Positions 26,200-37,046 of a stretch of DNA of 64,000 nucleotides are shown piece by piece. Source of the DNA: Xenopus tropicalis (Eukaryota; Chordata; Amphibia; Anura; Pipidae). The stretch lies in the NCBI RefSeq assembly GCF_000004195.4, contig NC_030684.2:70167392-70231391 (forward strand). Reading direction: 5' to 3'. Under the pieces are notes generated by a model. That model searched no databases. It was not told the DNA's origin and saw nothing but the letters and a program-made list of their open reading frames with translations. Numbering within the stretch: position 1 is the first letter of the stretch; every line of letters starts with the position of its first letter. A program made the translations under genes and the position numbers.

Positions 26200-26381
26200 A
26201 TATAACGTTCCGTTGCATTCTGGGAAGCATTCACAGGCGACCTCTGTTTCATTGACATATGCTTTCTCTCGCGGAACGCAATATCCTGTCTGTAACGCGG
26301 TGAATGCTGGAAGTTGTAGTTCCTCCGGAAATCCGGAGCTCCTGACAGGAAACGAAGGAAAAGAAGGGAGTGATCACAGTC
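26200..26381 (+). promoter_or_regulatory. ap2s1: AP2S1 promoter and 5' UTR
   Basis: A locally CpG-rich stretch lies directly upstream of the AP2S1 ATG. It contains two sequences close to the ZNF143/Staf motif. On the minus strand 26302-26321 reads AACTACAACTTCCAGCATTC, and 26213-26228 reads ATGCTTCCCAGAATGC. It also contains CTCGCGG (about 26270) and a palindromic TCCGGAAATCCGGA (26322-26335) made of ETS-like half-sites. There is no TATA box. This fits a housekeeping promoter; the exact start site cannot be read from sequence. Confidence 0.65.
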
Positions 26382-29300
26382 ATGGTAAGACTATTGCATA
26401 TATGTGCTTAAATGTAAATGTATGTATATATGTTGTACACTGTTAACAAGAATTGGAAGGTTGTATGTGTGTATAATACATGTATATAATAATACGGCAG
26501 GTACTAATGTAGGTATTATTGGCTCCTGTCAACCGAATGCCCATTAAGCAAATGGAGGCTTTAGCCGCTATAAAGGCTGTTTGGCGTACAGGGCTATGAT
26601 ATTATACAGCTTAGTAAGCTTATGCTCAGTCAGAGACACTGTACCCAGTATTTCCCACTTATTCTATTTGTATAAAACGTTCTTTCTTACCCCCGCCCCA
26701 GATCCGCTTTATTCTGATCCAGAACCGTGCCGGGAAGACCCGCCTGGCCAAATGGTACATGCAGTTTGATGATGACGAAAAGCAGAAACTGATTGAGGAG
26801 GTCCATGCTGTGGTCACTGTCAGGGATGCCAAGCACACCAATTTTGTGGAGGTAAGTACTGGGTCCTGTAACCCATGAGGGCTTTCTTCCAAACCCATGT
26901 TCCCCTGCCAAGAATGGATCTTTTTCAGGACATGCTTGTGCTTTTATACAATATATATATATATAGACTGGAAAACAGTCATCTTTAATGTAAACCCTAC
27001 TTATTGAATCCTTAGCCTTCTATTATTATTAGCTGCAACTTTAAAGGAGACATCCTATAAAAATTATGAATGTACCAGTGAATTATACTCCTCTAGATAT
27101 AGAAGGAATGTGCTTTAAAAACTTGTGTTTCTGACTGATTTATTAAGAAATTCCACAAAAACCCCACTAGCCCCGCCCATCTGTTCCACTTCCTGCTGGC
27201 TGCATTCTCTGGATGAGCTGGTGACCCTCCATACATTGCACTGTAGGATAGGAACCAATCAGCAGCTAGGCTGACCTGATAGGGAACTGAAGCCTGTCTT
27301 TGCTTGTGTGACTGCAGGGCTGTGATTGGCTCTCCCCCTCCTACTGTGCATCTGGCAGGGACCGTTAGGACACGCCCACTCTCCATTTCAAACTCGGACA
27401 GAGAAGTGATAGGATCTATAGGGAGCTCCAATAAAGGGGCCATTGTTACAGATAGGATTAATTTTTAGCACAAAGTGAAACCAGCACCGTATATTACTCA
27501 TAATTGCCTACAAAATTAGGGTTTTCCCATTTATCCTTTGTGTCCCCTTTAAGGGGGCCATTTACAAACGGTCACATTTTTTTGCCCCTGATTCGGATTT
27601 TTTAGCACAGAAATAAAGTTGCTAATGTTTTAAGATTTACTTTGCATCAAGAAAGCTAAAAATCCAAATATGACAATTAGGCAGCTAAAACTTGTCGAGA
27701 TTGATAAAGAATAAATTCTGTGTGTGCAAATTCACCCACAGCCCCGCCCCCCCCCGCCCGATTTAGATGGGTTCTGTTCTCAAGCTAGCCTTAGTTACGT
27801 CAACTATAGCCTTGAAGACAGAACCACCTATTTGGCAAACATCTTGTTTTCTGTTCTGTGAACAGATATTTCTATGCACGTACACTGGTAAAACTGATGA
27901 TGCTCATACGTTTCTTATGACATATGCTACAATGTGACAAAGTCTATATAAACTCAGTGCTGTTCTGTTGTTTTGACTATCTTTTGCTCAGAACCTACGT
28001 TCGTGTGTAATAAACCTTACCTCAAAATAATAATAAAATAATAAAATCATATAGAAGTCAGTGGCAGATGTCCCTCTGCTTCCCTGGAGCATCCTTTTTT
28101 TTGCTTCAAAACTTTAGCGGTTTCAGATTTTTTACGCTATTTTTTTGTGCAGCAGTTCCAAAAAGTTGCAGTTTTCATATATTTCAAATATGGGAATTTG
28201 CTGTGTTTAGTAGTCCAGCACATGAGAGATTGTTTGTTTGCTAGAAAACAAGAAGAGTGGATTGTGAGACAGGGATAGAAGCATTGGTTGTAGCTGCTGC
28301 TGCCCCAGCTACTTTAAGAAGTATATGGTCTGAGAGCTTGGAGGGTCATATTCCTTTCCCAGACTACATAAGTCCCTTTCTACACCCAATACACTATTAA
28401 GTTGAATGTCATGCACCCTTACAATCATTAAAATCCCTGGATTAACAGATCCATACAATTACCTGCTCTATAGCATGTTTGTGAGTTAATTTATGTTATA
28501 ATTATATCACATAGGCAGGTTGAGAGGCAAAGAAATGTATTGGAAGGCTGCATCAAGCCTGATGGCTTCCAGTGAAAAGTCCTTATATAAAAACCCCACA
28601 GATCATTCACCATTCATCAACACACTTTGTGCATGTTAGTGCATATTTTATTATTCCTCCCAATGCTCAACAGTCTATAAAATAAAATAGTATTTAACAT
28701 CTGTTGTTTATCCTTCCAGTCTCCTAGTTAATATAAATATCTTTGTAAAATGGAAACTTCTGTTATGGATCAGTTTTAGTGTACAGTTTTGTGAAATCTG
28801 CAAGCACTGCAATGCTTCTTTCTGAGTTGGCTTCAAGATGATTAATGAGCATATTTGAAAGAAAGCAAAAAAGGAAATATCCTGAGCTGCTTAACTTGAA
28901 GTGGTATCCAACTAGAAAATATACTGATATTACATACTGCCTTTATTTTTCCTTCATTCCTTCTTTTTAGTTTGTAGTAAGTTGCTGATAGTTGGAACAG
29001 AACTTTAGACAATTAACAGATCTGTTCTCCAGTTAAATAAGTCCTGTTGTGCTGGTATTTTATGAAATATCTTTTAGTGGGATAAACCCTGCTGATTCTT
29101 AATAGTAGCAAACCATATATAATGAAACGTTATATGGTTTGCTACTATTTAAAATCAGCAGGGTTTATCCCGCTTAAATAAGTCCTGTTGTGCGGGTATT
29201 TTGGTGCAATTTGGGCACCAGTTCTAGGTCGCCAGCTACAAAAGTGCCTCTTGGAAATCTGGATGACAGCACTTCAGTTGATAATTTGCCTTTATTTATC

Positions 29301-31732
29301 AGTTTTAGGGTATAGAGTAGCAATGTTTCAAGCCAATATGGTTTCAGCCTTCTTGGCTGAAAACTGTCTACTCTGTGCCCTAGTCGCCTGCTATAAATCT
29401 TCCCTACTGTGGGCAACTTATCTCATGTGACTGCTTTACGCTGGCATTAAAGTAAGCTGCCAGTAGGAAAACATACTCGATTTTATGAAGTTTAGTACAG
29501 GTATGGGATCCCTTATCCGGAAACCCATTATCCAGAAAGCTCCGAATTACGGAAAGCCTGTCTCCATAGACTCCATTTTAATCAAATAATTCAGAATTTT
29601 AAAACTGATTTCCTTTTTATCTGTAGTAATAAAACAGTACCTTGTAATTCATCCCAACTAAGATATAAATAATCTTTATTGGATTCAAAACAATCCTATT
29701 GGGTTTAATTAATGGTTTATTGATTTTTAGCAGACTAAGGGCTCTGGCACACGGGGAGATTAGTGCTAATGGGATGCTAGTTCGGGGAGATTAGTCGCCC
29801 GTGACAAGGGAGATTTGTCGCGGGCGACTAATCTCCCCAAACTAGCATCCCACTGGTGAAAATGTAAATCGCCGGTGGGATGGCACACGCTGCGCAGGCG
29901 ATTTCAGCAAATTGCCAAAAATGCCTCGTGAGGCAACTTCGCGATTTGCCGAAATCACCTGCGCAGCGTGTGCCATCCCACCAGCGACTTAATGTATATA
30001 CTCGAGTATAAGCCTAGTTTTTCAGCACCCGAAATGTGCTGAAATCTCCCCGTGTGCCAGAGCCCTTAAGGTATAGAGATCTAAATTATGGAAAGACCCC
30101 TTATCCGGAATACCCTTGGTCCCAAGCATTCTGGATAATGGGTCCTATACCTGTACTGTAAAGCATTCATAGATTAGTCGCCCGCAATGGAGGAGATTTA
30201 TCGCGGGCCACTAATCATCTTGTGTACTGCCCAAGGGCAGTGACAGATGGGGAATTTTGTAGCCCACGATTAATATCGGCTGCAACTGGTAACAAAACAT
30301 CCCTTCTTTCCTCTCGGCTAACATGCAAACATACACAATACAGGCAACTTTGCACTGTGTATGTTTCCCCAGCAGCAATACGTCGGTGGAGAGGAAAGAA
30401 GGGATGTTGATTGGCTTCATACTATGTTTACAAAAGCACCCTTTTGGACCCAGTATTCAGTAAGGCTAATACCAGATGGGGCTGATTCTTGGCCTGCGAA
30501 TAAACATAGTCCAAGGATCAGGCCCTACGCTGGCAGCCTTTTCCTGTGCCTGTGTGCAGGCTTATGGAGCGGATTTTGGCTCTGGAAAGCATACTGACAC
30601 AGGGAAAAGCTGCCAGTATAGGGGATGATTCTCTGCCTCTTAATAAATGGCATTTAAACTAACTCAGCTATAGTTAACATAAACAACTATACAAAACCTT
30701 CTTGCAAATTCTTCCATTTCCTGTTCCTATGCTGTATCCAAAAAGCATCCTGTCATACCTTTTTTTTTAGTTTAGGAACTTTAAGATCATATACCGCCGT
30801 TATGCTGGGCTGTATTTCTGTATATGCGTGGACGTGACAGATAATAACCTGGCTTATCTGGAAGCCATCCACAACTTTGTAGAGGTAAGTAGATGGTATA
30901 AACATGGACAGTGAGCTAAAACAAAATGAAATGGAAATAAAGAAACTTGGAGGGTTGGAGAGATCAAGGGTGAGAGGGTTATACTGACAGAACAATTAAA
31001 TATTTGAGATTAAAAAAGATTATTCTAAAAGAGGTATGCCTTTTCTAATTAGCTTTTTCTAATCCCAAATTATTCATTGTTATGTCAGTATAACCCTCTC
31101 ACCCTTTATCTCCCTGACCCTTCCAGTTTCAAACCCAGTCTACAGTTTCTACAAATAGTGATATTACTAATATGAGGGGCAGGGTGTTTTCACAACTCCA
31201 GTTTTTAATGAGGACCCAGCGTAAGCCTAACAGAGTCTACACAGTCTTGTGTGAACATCTAAATATGCTTTCAATAACTGTACAAGTATTCACTTTGGCA
31301 GACCAATGAAGTGCTGTTACTCATGCCATTATTGCTTAATTATTGATTTAAAAACACTTTTTTAGAAATGGGTAAATAAACAATGTGCTTTATAAATGAT
31401 ACAAATATAAATATATTCACTAATATATATGTCTAATTTGCTTTTTTTTTTTACTTTAGGTGTTAAATGAGTACTTCCATAATGTATGTGAATTAGATCT
31501 GGTGTTCAATTTCTACAAGGTAAGACTGCTCTTTCACATTCATTAGTAAATCTCACCCTTTTCCTATCAGTTGCTTCTCTCTCCAATGCCTTTTGTTTCT
31601 TTCTATTAAACTTTTGCTTTTTCATTTTAGGTGTACACAGTGGTGGATGAAATGTTTTTGGCTGGTGAAATTAGAGAAACAAGTCAGACAAAAGTTTTGA
31701 AGCAGCTGCTGATGCTCCAGTCCCTGGAGTGA
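26382..31732 (+). CDS. ap2s1: AP2S1, sigma-2 subunit of the AP-2 clathrin adaptor, complete (5 coding exons)
   Basis: Coding exons are 26382-26384 (the ATG alone), 26702-26851, 30771-30884, 31460-31519 and 31631-31732. Every junction is GT-AG and every intron is phase 0. The spliced product is 142 residues, the normal length of sigma-2. It starts [18 protein letters not shown] and ends QLLMLQSLE. The single longin-like domain forms, with alpha, beta2 and mu2, the core that selects plasma-membrane cargo for clathrin endocytosis. Residues that line the [DE]XXXL[LI] cargo pocket in the known structure are present: Arg15, Ala63, Val88, Val98 and Leu103. Thr74 stands where I recall Asn in mammals. 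The start is fixed by identity; a Met-only first coding exon also occurs in mammals as I recall. Introns 2 and 3 carry transposons and strong inverted repeats. It lies head-to-head with ARHGAP35. Confidence 0.98.
27045..27548. mobile_element. TTAA-flanked T2-type MITE in AP2S1 intron 2
   Basis: Flanked by TTAA at 27041-27044 and 27549-27552. The ends are AGGAGACATCC and TGTCCCCT, a short inverted match. The interior is GC-richer than the surroundings (CCCCGCCCATCTG, CACGCCCAC). The overlapping 116-codon minus frame is not gene-like. Confidence 0.6.
27770..28035 (+). mobile_element. Possible solo LTR fragment
   Basis: The segment has promoter-then-poly(A) order typical of the R region of an LTR: TATATAA at 27945-27951 (GTCTATATAAACTCAG) and AATAAA at 28009-28014, about 60 bp apart. 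Upstream it has irregular, moderately GC-rich sequence, and no genes flank it. I could not define TG...CA ends or a target duplication, so this is tentative. Alternatives are a LINE tail or chance. Confidence 0.35.
29078..29172. repeat. Near-perfect hairpin flanked by a 26-bp direct repeat
   Basis: The arm GGGATAAACCCTGCTGATT (from 29079) followed by TAGTAGCAAACCATATA reappears inverted after a loop of about 8 nt (ATGAAACG). Each arm is about 45 nt, with a few mismatches. The phrase AATAAGTCCTGTTGTGC plus GGTATTTT occurs directly on both sides (from about 29036 and 29177). It is probably a small foldback element; the flanks are too long for an ordinary target duplication, so they may belong to a host repeat. 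Confidence 0.7.
29498..30153. mobile_element. TA-flanked MITE of the CAGGTATGGGA family, interrupted
   Basis: The ends CAGGTATGGGATCCCTTAT and TAATGGGTCCTATACCTG are inverted repeats, flanked by TA (29496-29497 and 30154-30155). Internal landmarks (CAGAAAGCTCCGAATTACGG, ATCCCAACTAAGATA, CAATCCTATTGGGTTT) recur in the second copy at 44050-46000. It is split by the younger MITE at 29739-30065. Confidence 0.75.
29739..30065. mobile_element. Foldback MITE GGGCTCTGGCACACGGGG, nested
   Basis: The ends GGGCTCTGGCACACGGGGAG and CTCCCCGTGTGCCAGAGCCC are perfect inverted repeats. The flanks TAA and TTA suit a Harbinger-type TWA target. Internal inverted blocks include GATTAGTCGCCCG/CGGGCGACTAATC and CTGCGCAGG with its complement. 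A short foreign-looking piece (ATACTCGAGTATAAGCC, 29999-30015) sits in the right arm. It interrupts the element at 29498-30153. Confidence 0.8.
30946..31135. repeat. Inverted repeat with arms of about 75 bp in AP2S1 intron 3
   Basis: The left arm (about 30946-31020) contains AAGGGTGAGAGGGTTATACT followed by GACA. The right arm (about 31058-31135) contains the exact complement TGTCAGTATAACCCTCTCAC plus CCTT. Homology continues on both sides with scattered mismatches. The loop is about 40 nt. No TTAA, TA or TWA flanks could be fixed. In the AP2S1 pre-mRNA it would form a long hairpin. Confidence 0.75.
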
Positions 31733-32040
31733 GAGTGACTTCTGAGCTGCCATCCACCTAAACTCTCCAGCATCTTGTGTATATATAAATATATATATGT
31801 CTTCCCCTTTCAGTCTTGAATAACATTCCAAGCAGGAGCTAAACCTTCTTGCATTGCCCTCACTAATTACCTCTGTATTCTGTTTCAATTTATTCATTAT
31901 TATGTGACCCATTACTGCCTCTAATCCATAACTCTATATCCTACCTGCCCCTGTCTCTTTTGTTTTCTCTTCTCAAACAAATGAAGTTTTTTAACTTTTA
32001 ATGTGAAAACAATAAAATATTCTGTGTATAATGATGCTGT
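31733..32040 (+). other. ap2s1: AP2S1 3' UTR and polyadenylation site
   Basis: After the TGA stop (31730-31732) there is about 280 nt of A/T-rich 3' UTR. AATAAA lies at 32011-32016, followed by a GT-rich stretch (TCTGTGTATAATGATGCTGTGG) that fits a downstream element. Cleavage is expected at about 32030. Confidence 0.8.
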
Positions 32041-35000
32041 GGGAGAGAATTGGAGAAGGGATGATGTGCTGTAGTGAGCTGGTTGCAGATAAACTGGCCC
32101 CAAGTGAAGGGAGAGAATATAGTTAAAGTACTTTGTTAAGGAGGAACTTAAACACCTTGTGTGTACTGTAAATTAACAGCAGCTCTGTGCAGTTAAGTTT
32201 ACATTCTCCTGATTTGGTAACATTTCATGTGCCCCCCCCTCCACTGGTGTCATGCACCAGCACAGTCAGAATGTGCAGCACCGGGAAATGTAATGGTGCT
32301 TCCCCAGTAACATATGGGTTGTGTGCTGCCTAAATGTGCTAACACACCTAGTGCTAATGATTTACAGAACTCAGTGGAATCTCAACAAAACACAAGTTAA
32401 CCTGGTGTATACCAAGATCCTGTGCAAAGTAGAACAATCCATGGTGCAAATCCCATACTCCCCTTAAAGTTGTACTTGCCAGTATGGATTGAAATCTTCA
32501 CAGAAGCAGCACATAATGGAGTTCTGCTAATAGTTATTGTGGGGTGCATACAGCTGGTGAAGGCAGCATGACACTTTTTGTGGCTCAGCTGTGCATTTTT
32601 TTTTGTCCATTGACCACTGAAATAAACAACCACTAATATTAATAAAACCAATTTGTTAGAAGCTGATATCTTTGGACAGTTTTTGTGTTTGAAAATTAAA
32701 GTGCAGATACTGATAAGAAGCTATTACTAACTAAAAGAGATTTCTTTCAGTGAAGCGGAGTAGTTTCCATTTCATAATAAATAAACATTATCAAAATGAA
32801 TTCATCACTAATAGGGTATCTGCTAAGGGAAACCAGCTCCCTTCTCTAAGGATACTGGAATTTGATGATCATAAAAAGACTGAATGCTTTTTTACAGGTC
32901 ATGGAATGCCAAATTGACACAAATGACTTAAAGGGGATGTAAAGTCATTTAAAATACATAAATATGTTCTTTGCAGTAAATTAAATCTTTGTAATGTATG
33001 TCTGTTTAACATTTTAAGCTGCTTTGAAACACGCAATCGTTTCTGCAGTTTTCTCATCTCTGTCTTTTTTGCAATCCCCCTTGACAGCTGTCTGTTCTGC
33101 TTGCAGGAGATTTATGGGCTGCCCCTCCAATGCTTAACATTTAGATAGGGGTCAAGGGTGGTTTAACCCTTACATATATATGCTTGTTCAGGAATTGCTC
33201 CCCTCGGAGCACCAGGGAGTAGGACAGGCGGCCTCTGAACTTCAAGGGGATCACGATTACCACAGTAAATTTTCCCAAAAAAATCCTCATGAGCAAAACC
33301 CCACATGTACTTTAGATGGCTTGCATTTCTCTGAAACAAATCCTAAGCAATAAGGCCTTATTTGAAGTTACTTTATGCACTACCACCAGACTAACATGTA
33401 CATAAGTGAACCCTATAGGAACAACAAGCCTCTTATACACTTACGTATATAAAAACCTTGAAAGTGTGAATTTATTGTGACACTCCATACAACAGGGTCA
33501 GTGTACCAAATGGATGGAGAAACAAATTATTGGATGAACTTTCATACACAGGATTTTATTGGACTTTTGTTTTTACATTTTGGCTCCCTATAATAATGTA
33601 CTTAAGGGGTGGGTCCTTTGGGTGTTTATCTCCTGGGAAAATGTTTTTTCCAGTAGAAAGGGATCATAGACTTGTTATTACTGCTTTTTCTGGGAAATGT
33701 GACAGTTCTTGAAAATTCCCTGTATTCCATATTACAGCATAAGGGCTCTTACACACAGGCATTTTTTTAAGCATTTGCAAACCCATGCGGAGCGCAAAAA
33801 AAACACAGATATTGCATTTATATGTGTTTTTTTAAATGCAGCAAAGTGAGTTTTTGAGAGATCCAAACACAACCTTTTTTTCTTTTGAGTTTTGAACGTG
33901 GGTCATGTGCAAGAGAATGCAGCAAGTTATGTCTAAAAAAGGCAATAAAACACAAACTGCAACACTGAAAGCTCCCGAGTACAACCAGACAAAATATAAT
34001 AGTCTTAAACATGTGTCAAACACATGAAAAAAATGTGTCTAAAATGCAAGAATTTCCATGTTACTACCTGGCATTTGGCCCTGTGTTACATGCCTGTCCT
34101 TTTTAGACTAGACCAATGTCACACCTAAGTCCCTGGGGATAGATGGATCCTTCCAAAATTGTTTTGATTAAAAAGTTATTAATTTGTCCCATAATGTTTC
34201 TTTCAGTATGATAGTTCTACTGTATATTGACTAAAATTAGACAGTAGTAGCAAAGCTAGAAAGCAGGATTTATGAAGCATGTGTCTTAAAATAACAGAAA
34301 CTTTAAAAACACGAAATAATCAATATTGTTTTTTTTCTTTTTTACTATGCAAAAAAATACGTATGCCAACGAGATCAGCCTCATTTATTTGTCTCTGTGA
34401 CCTGTAGGTGGTGCTATGACTGCATAATCCTGCAAAGCCAGCAGATAATCTCTTCCTGGAAGAGGTTATCTAAGTTTTCTTGCTAAGGCAATAGTGTAGA
34501 TTCAGAAAAACTACACTGAAATTGACTTTTGCACCATTTGAAATGTACAATAAATTTGCTTAGCCTTGAGTTCAGGTCAGTGGGCGAGGATGCAGATAGA
34601 AAATGGTGCTATAGTGTACAGAACAGAGAAGCATGAGTGAAAAGCATGCTTGTGTGTACCTATGTAAATATGTGCATATATACTTATAGGAGTAAATGAT
34701 TTGTGAAAGGCTGCATGACATTGCAAAGCATGTTTCCACATTTCTTTCTCTGCCAAATTGAAACACTTAGGGCTATTATTATACTTTAAACAAAAAAGGA
34801 ACTGTAAGGCATTAACTTGGCAAAAAGACTATTGTCCCACTTATGTGACTGCCTAGGATGGCTTCCATCCATAGTTTGATAGATAGATAGATAGATTACA
34901 ACTATGTCTGCACTGAGATTTAAAATAGGCCCTGCAATGTTAAGTGGAAAGATGCCCAAATAGTTTCCCACAGGCCCACTAAATATTGACTGGCTATGGC

Positions 35001-36785
35001 ATTTCACAGCAGCCCCTCTGGCATTTGCCAGTCTGGGTCTGTTTCCAACTATAAGAAACATGGTGCCAGAAAGTGTAACACAGATCTCTAGCTATCTGTG
35101 TCAGCAGTGTCTCACAGTGACCCACTAAGTGGGTAAGAAGTGCATCTGCCAGTGCATTTACTTTTAATTGCTACAGTCCCAAACAAATGACTAAACTGCC
35201 AGTCTATACAGTACATTCACTGGTAGAATGAATGGAGGACACTAGGTTTATAGATGCCAAACACATTTTTTAACATTATGCAACAGCCAGTTCACTTTTT
35301 CCCCCTAGGGGATCAGACTAGTCCCTATGCCAATTTTTACTGCAGTAAATATAAATAAATCAAGATGTTCTGTGTAGTTACTGATCAGTGTCTTAGAGCA
35401 CCAAGGAATAATTTTCAAAGTTTTGGCTCACCAGCTTACTCTGGGTTTTTTACCCTTATAAGGGCTTCCAGCCTGCCAACATTGTCATGGCAGCTTTCCT
35501 CTAACTGTGGTCCAGGGGTGGGGGGCAGAATGAACTTACCACTAAGAGATGTAAGTAACTGGCCTGCTGGAGATGTTGTTTGCCTTTCCCTTGGACCAAT
35601 GTGGAGATGGATTTGCAGTAGCTGAACTTTATAATGCATTTTAACCTTTCCCTCTAACTTTGTATTTGTCTCACTGTCAGTAAGTGCATAAAAATATTTA
35701 TATAAGATTTAAAGGATTTCTGGTTAAGTGGCTATGTGATGTATGACGTAAGAAATGGCCCAAGTTACAGTTATCTGGTTTATATTAGAAAGGGTTCACG
35801 TCAGAGATATGAAAGGCCAGGTATGACTGGAACATGAAAGACTGCTCTTCCTGGAAGCACACGCAGACCTGTCATTTCATTTTTTCTTACAAGGCAGCCA
35901 TTTCTGCCATTCCTGTATAAAATGAGGCATATGTGTCTTTTTTTAGCAGGGTAAATATAGATGAAGCAAACCCTGCAATAGCTGGAGGGACCAGTGGGGC
36001 ACTGACTCAAAAGCAGTTTTTTATTTCTTAGCATTAGTGAAGCCCAAAAATAATTTTGTTGTGAGGCCAAGTAAATTCTGCTACTGTTTCTCACTACAAG
36101 TTCATCTTGTTATTTATACCCTCCCTTGTCTGTAAAACTCTACCGTTATGTTGTACATATTAGGACATCTCTCCTCCTAATATTTGTCATCCATGCCAAT
36201 AACACCCAGTTCCTTCCCAGCTGCTCTGTGCTGCCAGCTTTGCATGGTGGGGAGGAGGGAGTGGGTGACGCTGGCGGTGACATTTGGAAGTCATTCATCA
36301 CCATCTGTGTTTTACATCAAGCAGAAGGCGGATCCAGGATATGAATGCCCAACCACACCCCCCACATTATTGGGGGCATCGCTGCATTTCCTGCTCACAT
36401 TCTGCATCTCCTGCAACTGTAGCTTATGTTACATCAGCTGTCTCTACTGTCGCAGCTTTTACTAGGAGCTGAAAGATGCAGTGGGAAGGGGCGGGTTGAA
36501 CAGTTCCTTGAAGGGGGGGGGGGGTTTACACTGCCAGAGAAGAGAATGTTCTGTGTAAAGAGCATTGCTTTCCAGGATGTGCCATATGTGTCATTTGTGG
36601 GAAGTTACTTAAGGAAAATGCGGATATCTTTGCTTAGAAATAACTGTGATGTTTAGTGGGTCAGTGACAGCTGATGTAATATAAGCAACAGTTGCAGGCC
36701 TTTGTGTGCAATCAGGATTGTTTGTTATTACTAGATGCCTGGAGAAAGGGACAATTTTATAATGTATTTATCTCCTTTATATATA
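32041..36785. other. Intergenic downstream of AP2S1
   Basis: No gene is supported. Contents: a TTAA-type MITE end at 32931-33010 (TTAAAGGGGATGTAAAG), a copy at 33737-34075 of the family at 9998-10352, a (GATA)n tract at 34879-34895, a copy at 34898-35045 of the CAGGTCTGGACTGG hAT-like family, and a G-run at about 36516-36525. Confidence 0.5.
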
Positions 36786-36789
36786 TAGA

Positions 36790-37046
36790 GTTTTAGCACA
36801 ACACATTTTTCGCAGTACTTAACAGAGATTTTTTATCATTCACATCACTGCACATCACATCAGAAGCCAATTAACCTGCCTGTATGTTTTTGAAGAGTGG
36901 GGAGAAACCAGAGTACTCAAAGGAAACCCACACAGGCATGGCGAGAACATACAAACTCCTTGCAGATAGTGCCCAAATCAAAGTCAAACTCAAGACCCCA
37001 GTGCTACAAGGCAGATGGGCTAGCCACTGAGCCACCCTGCCGTCCC
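36790..37046 (-). mobile_element. tRNA-derived SINE-like element
   Basis: On the minus strand the head reads GGACGGCAGGGTGGCTCAGT then GGCTAGCCC. TGGCTCAGTGG fits the pol III A box (TGGCNNAGTGG) at 37035-37025. A degenerate B box (GAGTTTGACT for GGTTCGANTC) follows about 35 nt later, at the usual distance. The body carries GCAAGGAGTTTGTATGTTCT, GTGTGGGTTTCCTT and AAAAACATACAGGCAGGTTA, a body shared by SINE-like repeats in many fish and frogs (from memory). It is diverged and no target duplication was defined. Confidence 0.65.

Larger units (their letters stand above)
26852..30770 (+). other. AP2S1 intron 2, repeat-rich
   Basis: A 3.9-kb intron between donor GTAAGT at 26852 and acceptor TTTTTTTTAG ending 30770. 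It contains a TTAA-flanked MITE (27045-27548), an LTR-like segment (27770-28035), a hairpin (29078-29172), a MITE-in-MITE (29498-30153) and fragments at 30170-30590 (GATTAGTCGCCCG pieces of the 29739-30065 family). No extra exon was seen. Confidence 0.8.

Noticed and set aside
26659..26911. ORFs of 79 and 74 codons antisense to AP2S1 exon 2
   Set aside because: Shadows of a strongly conserved coding exon on the plus strand.
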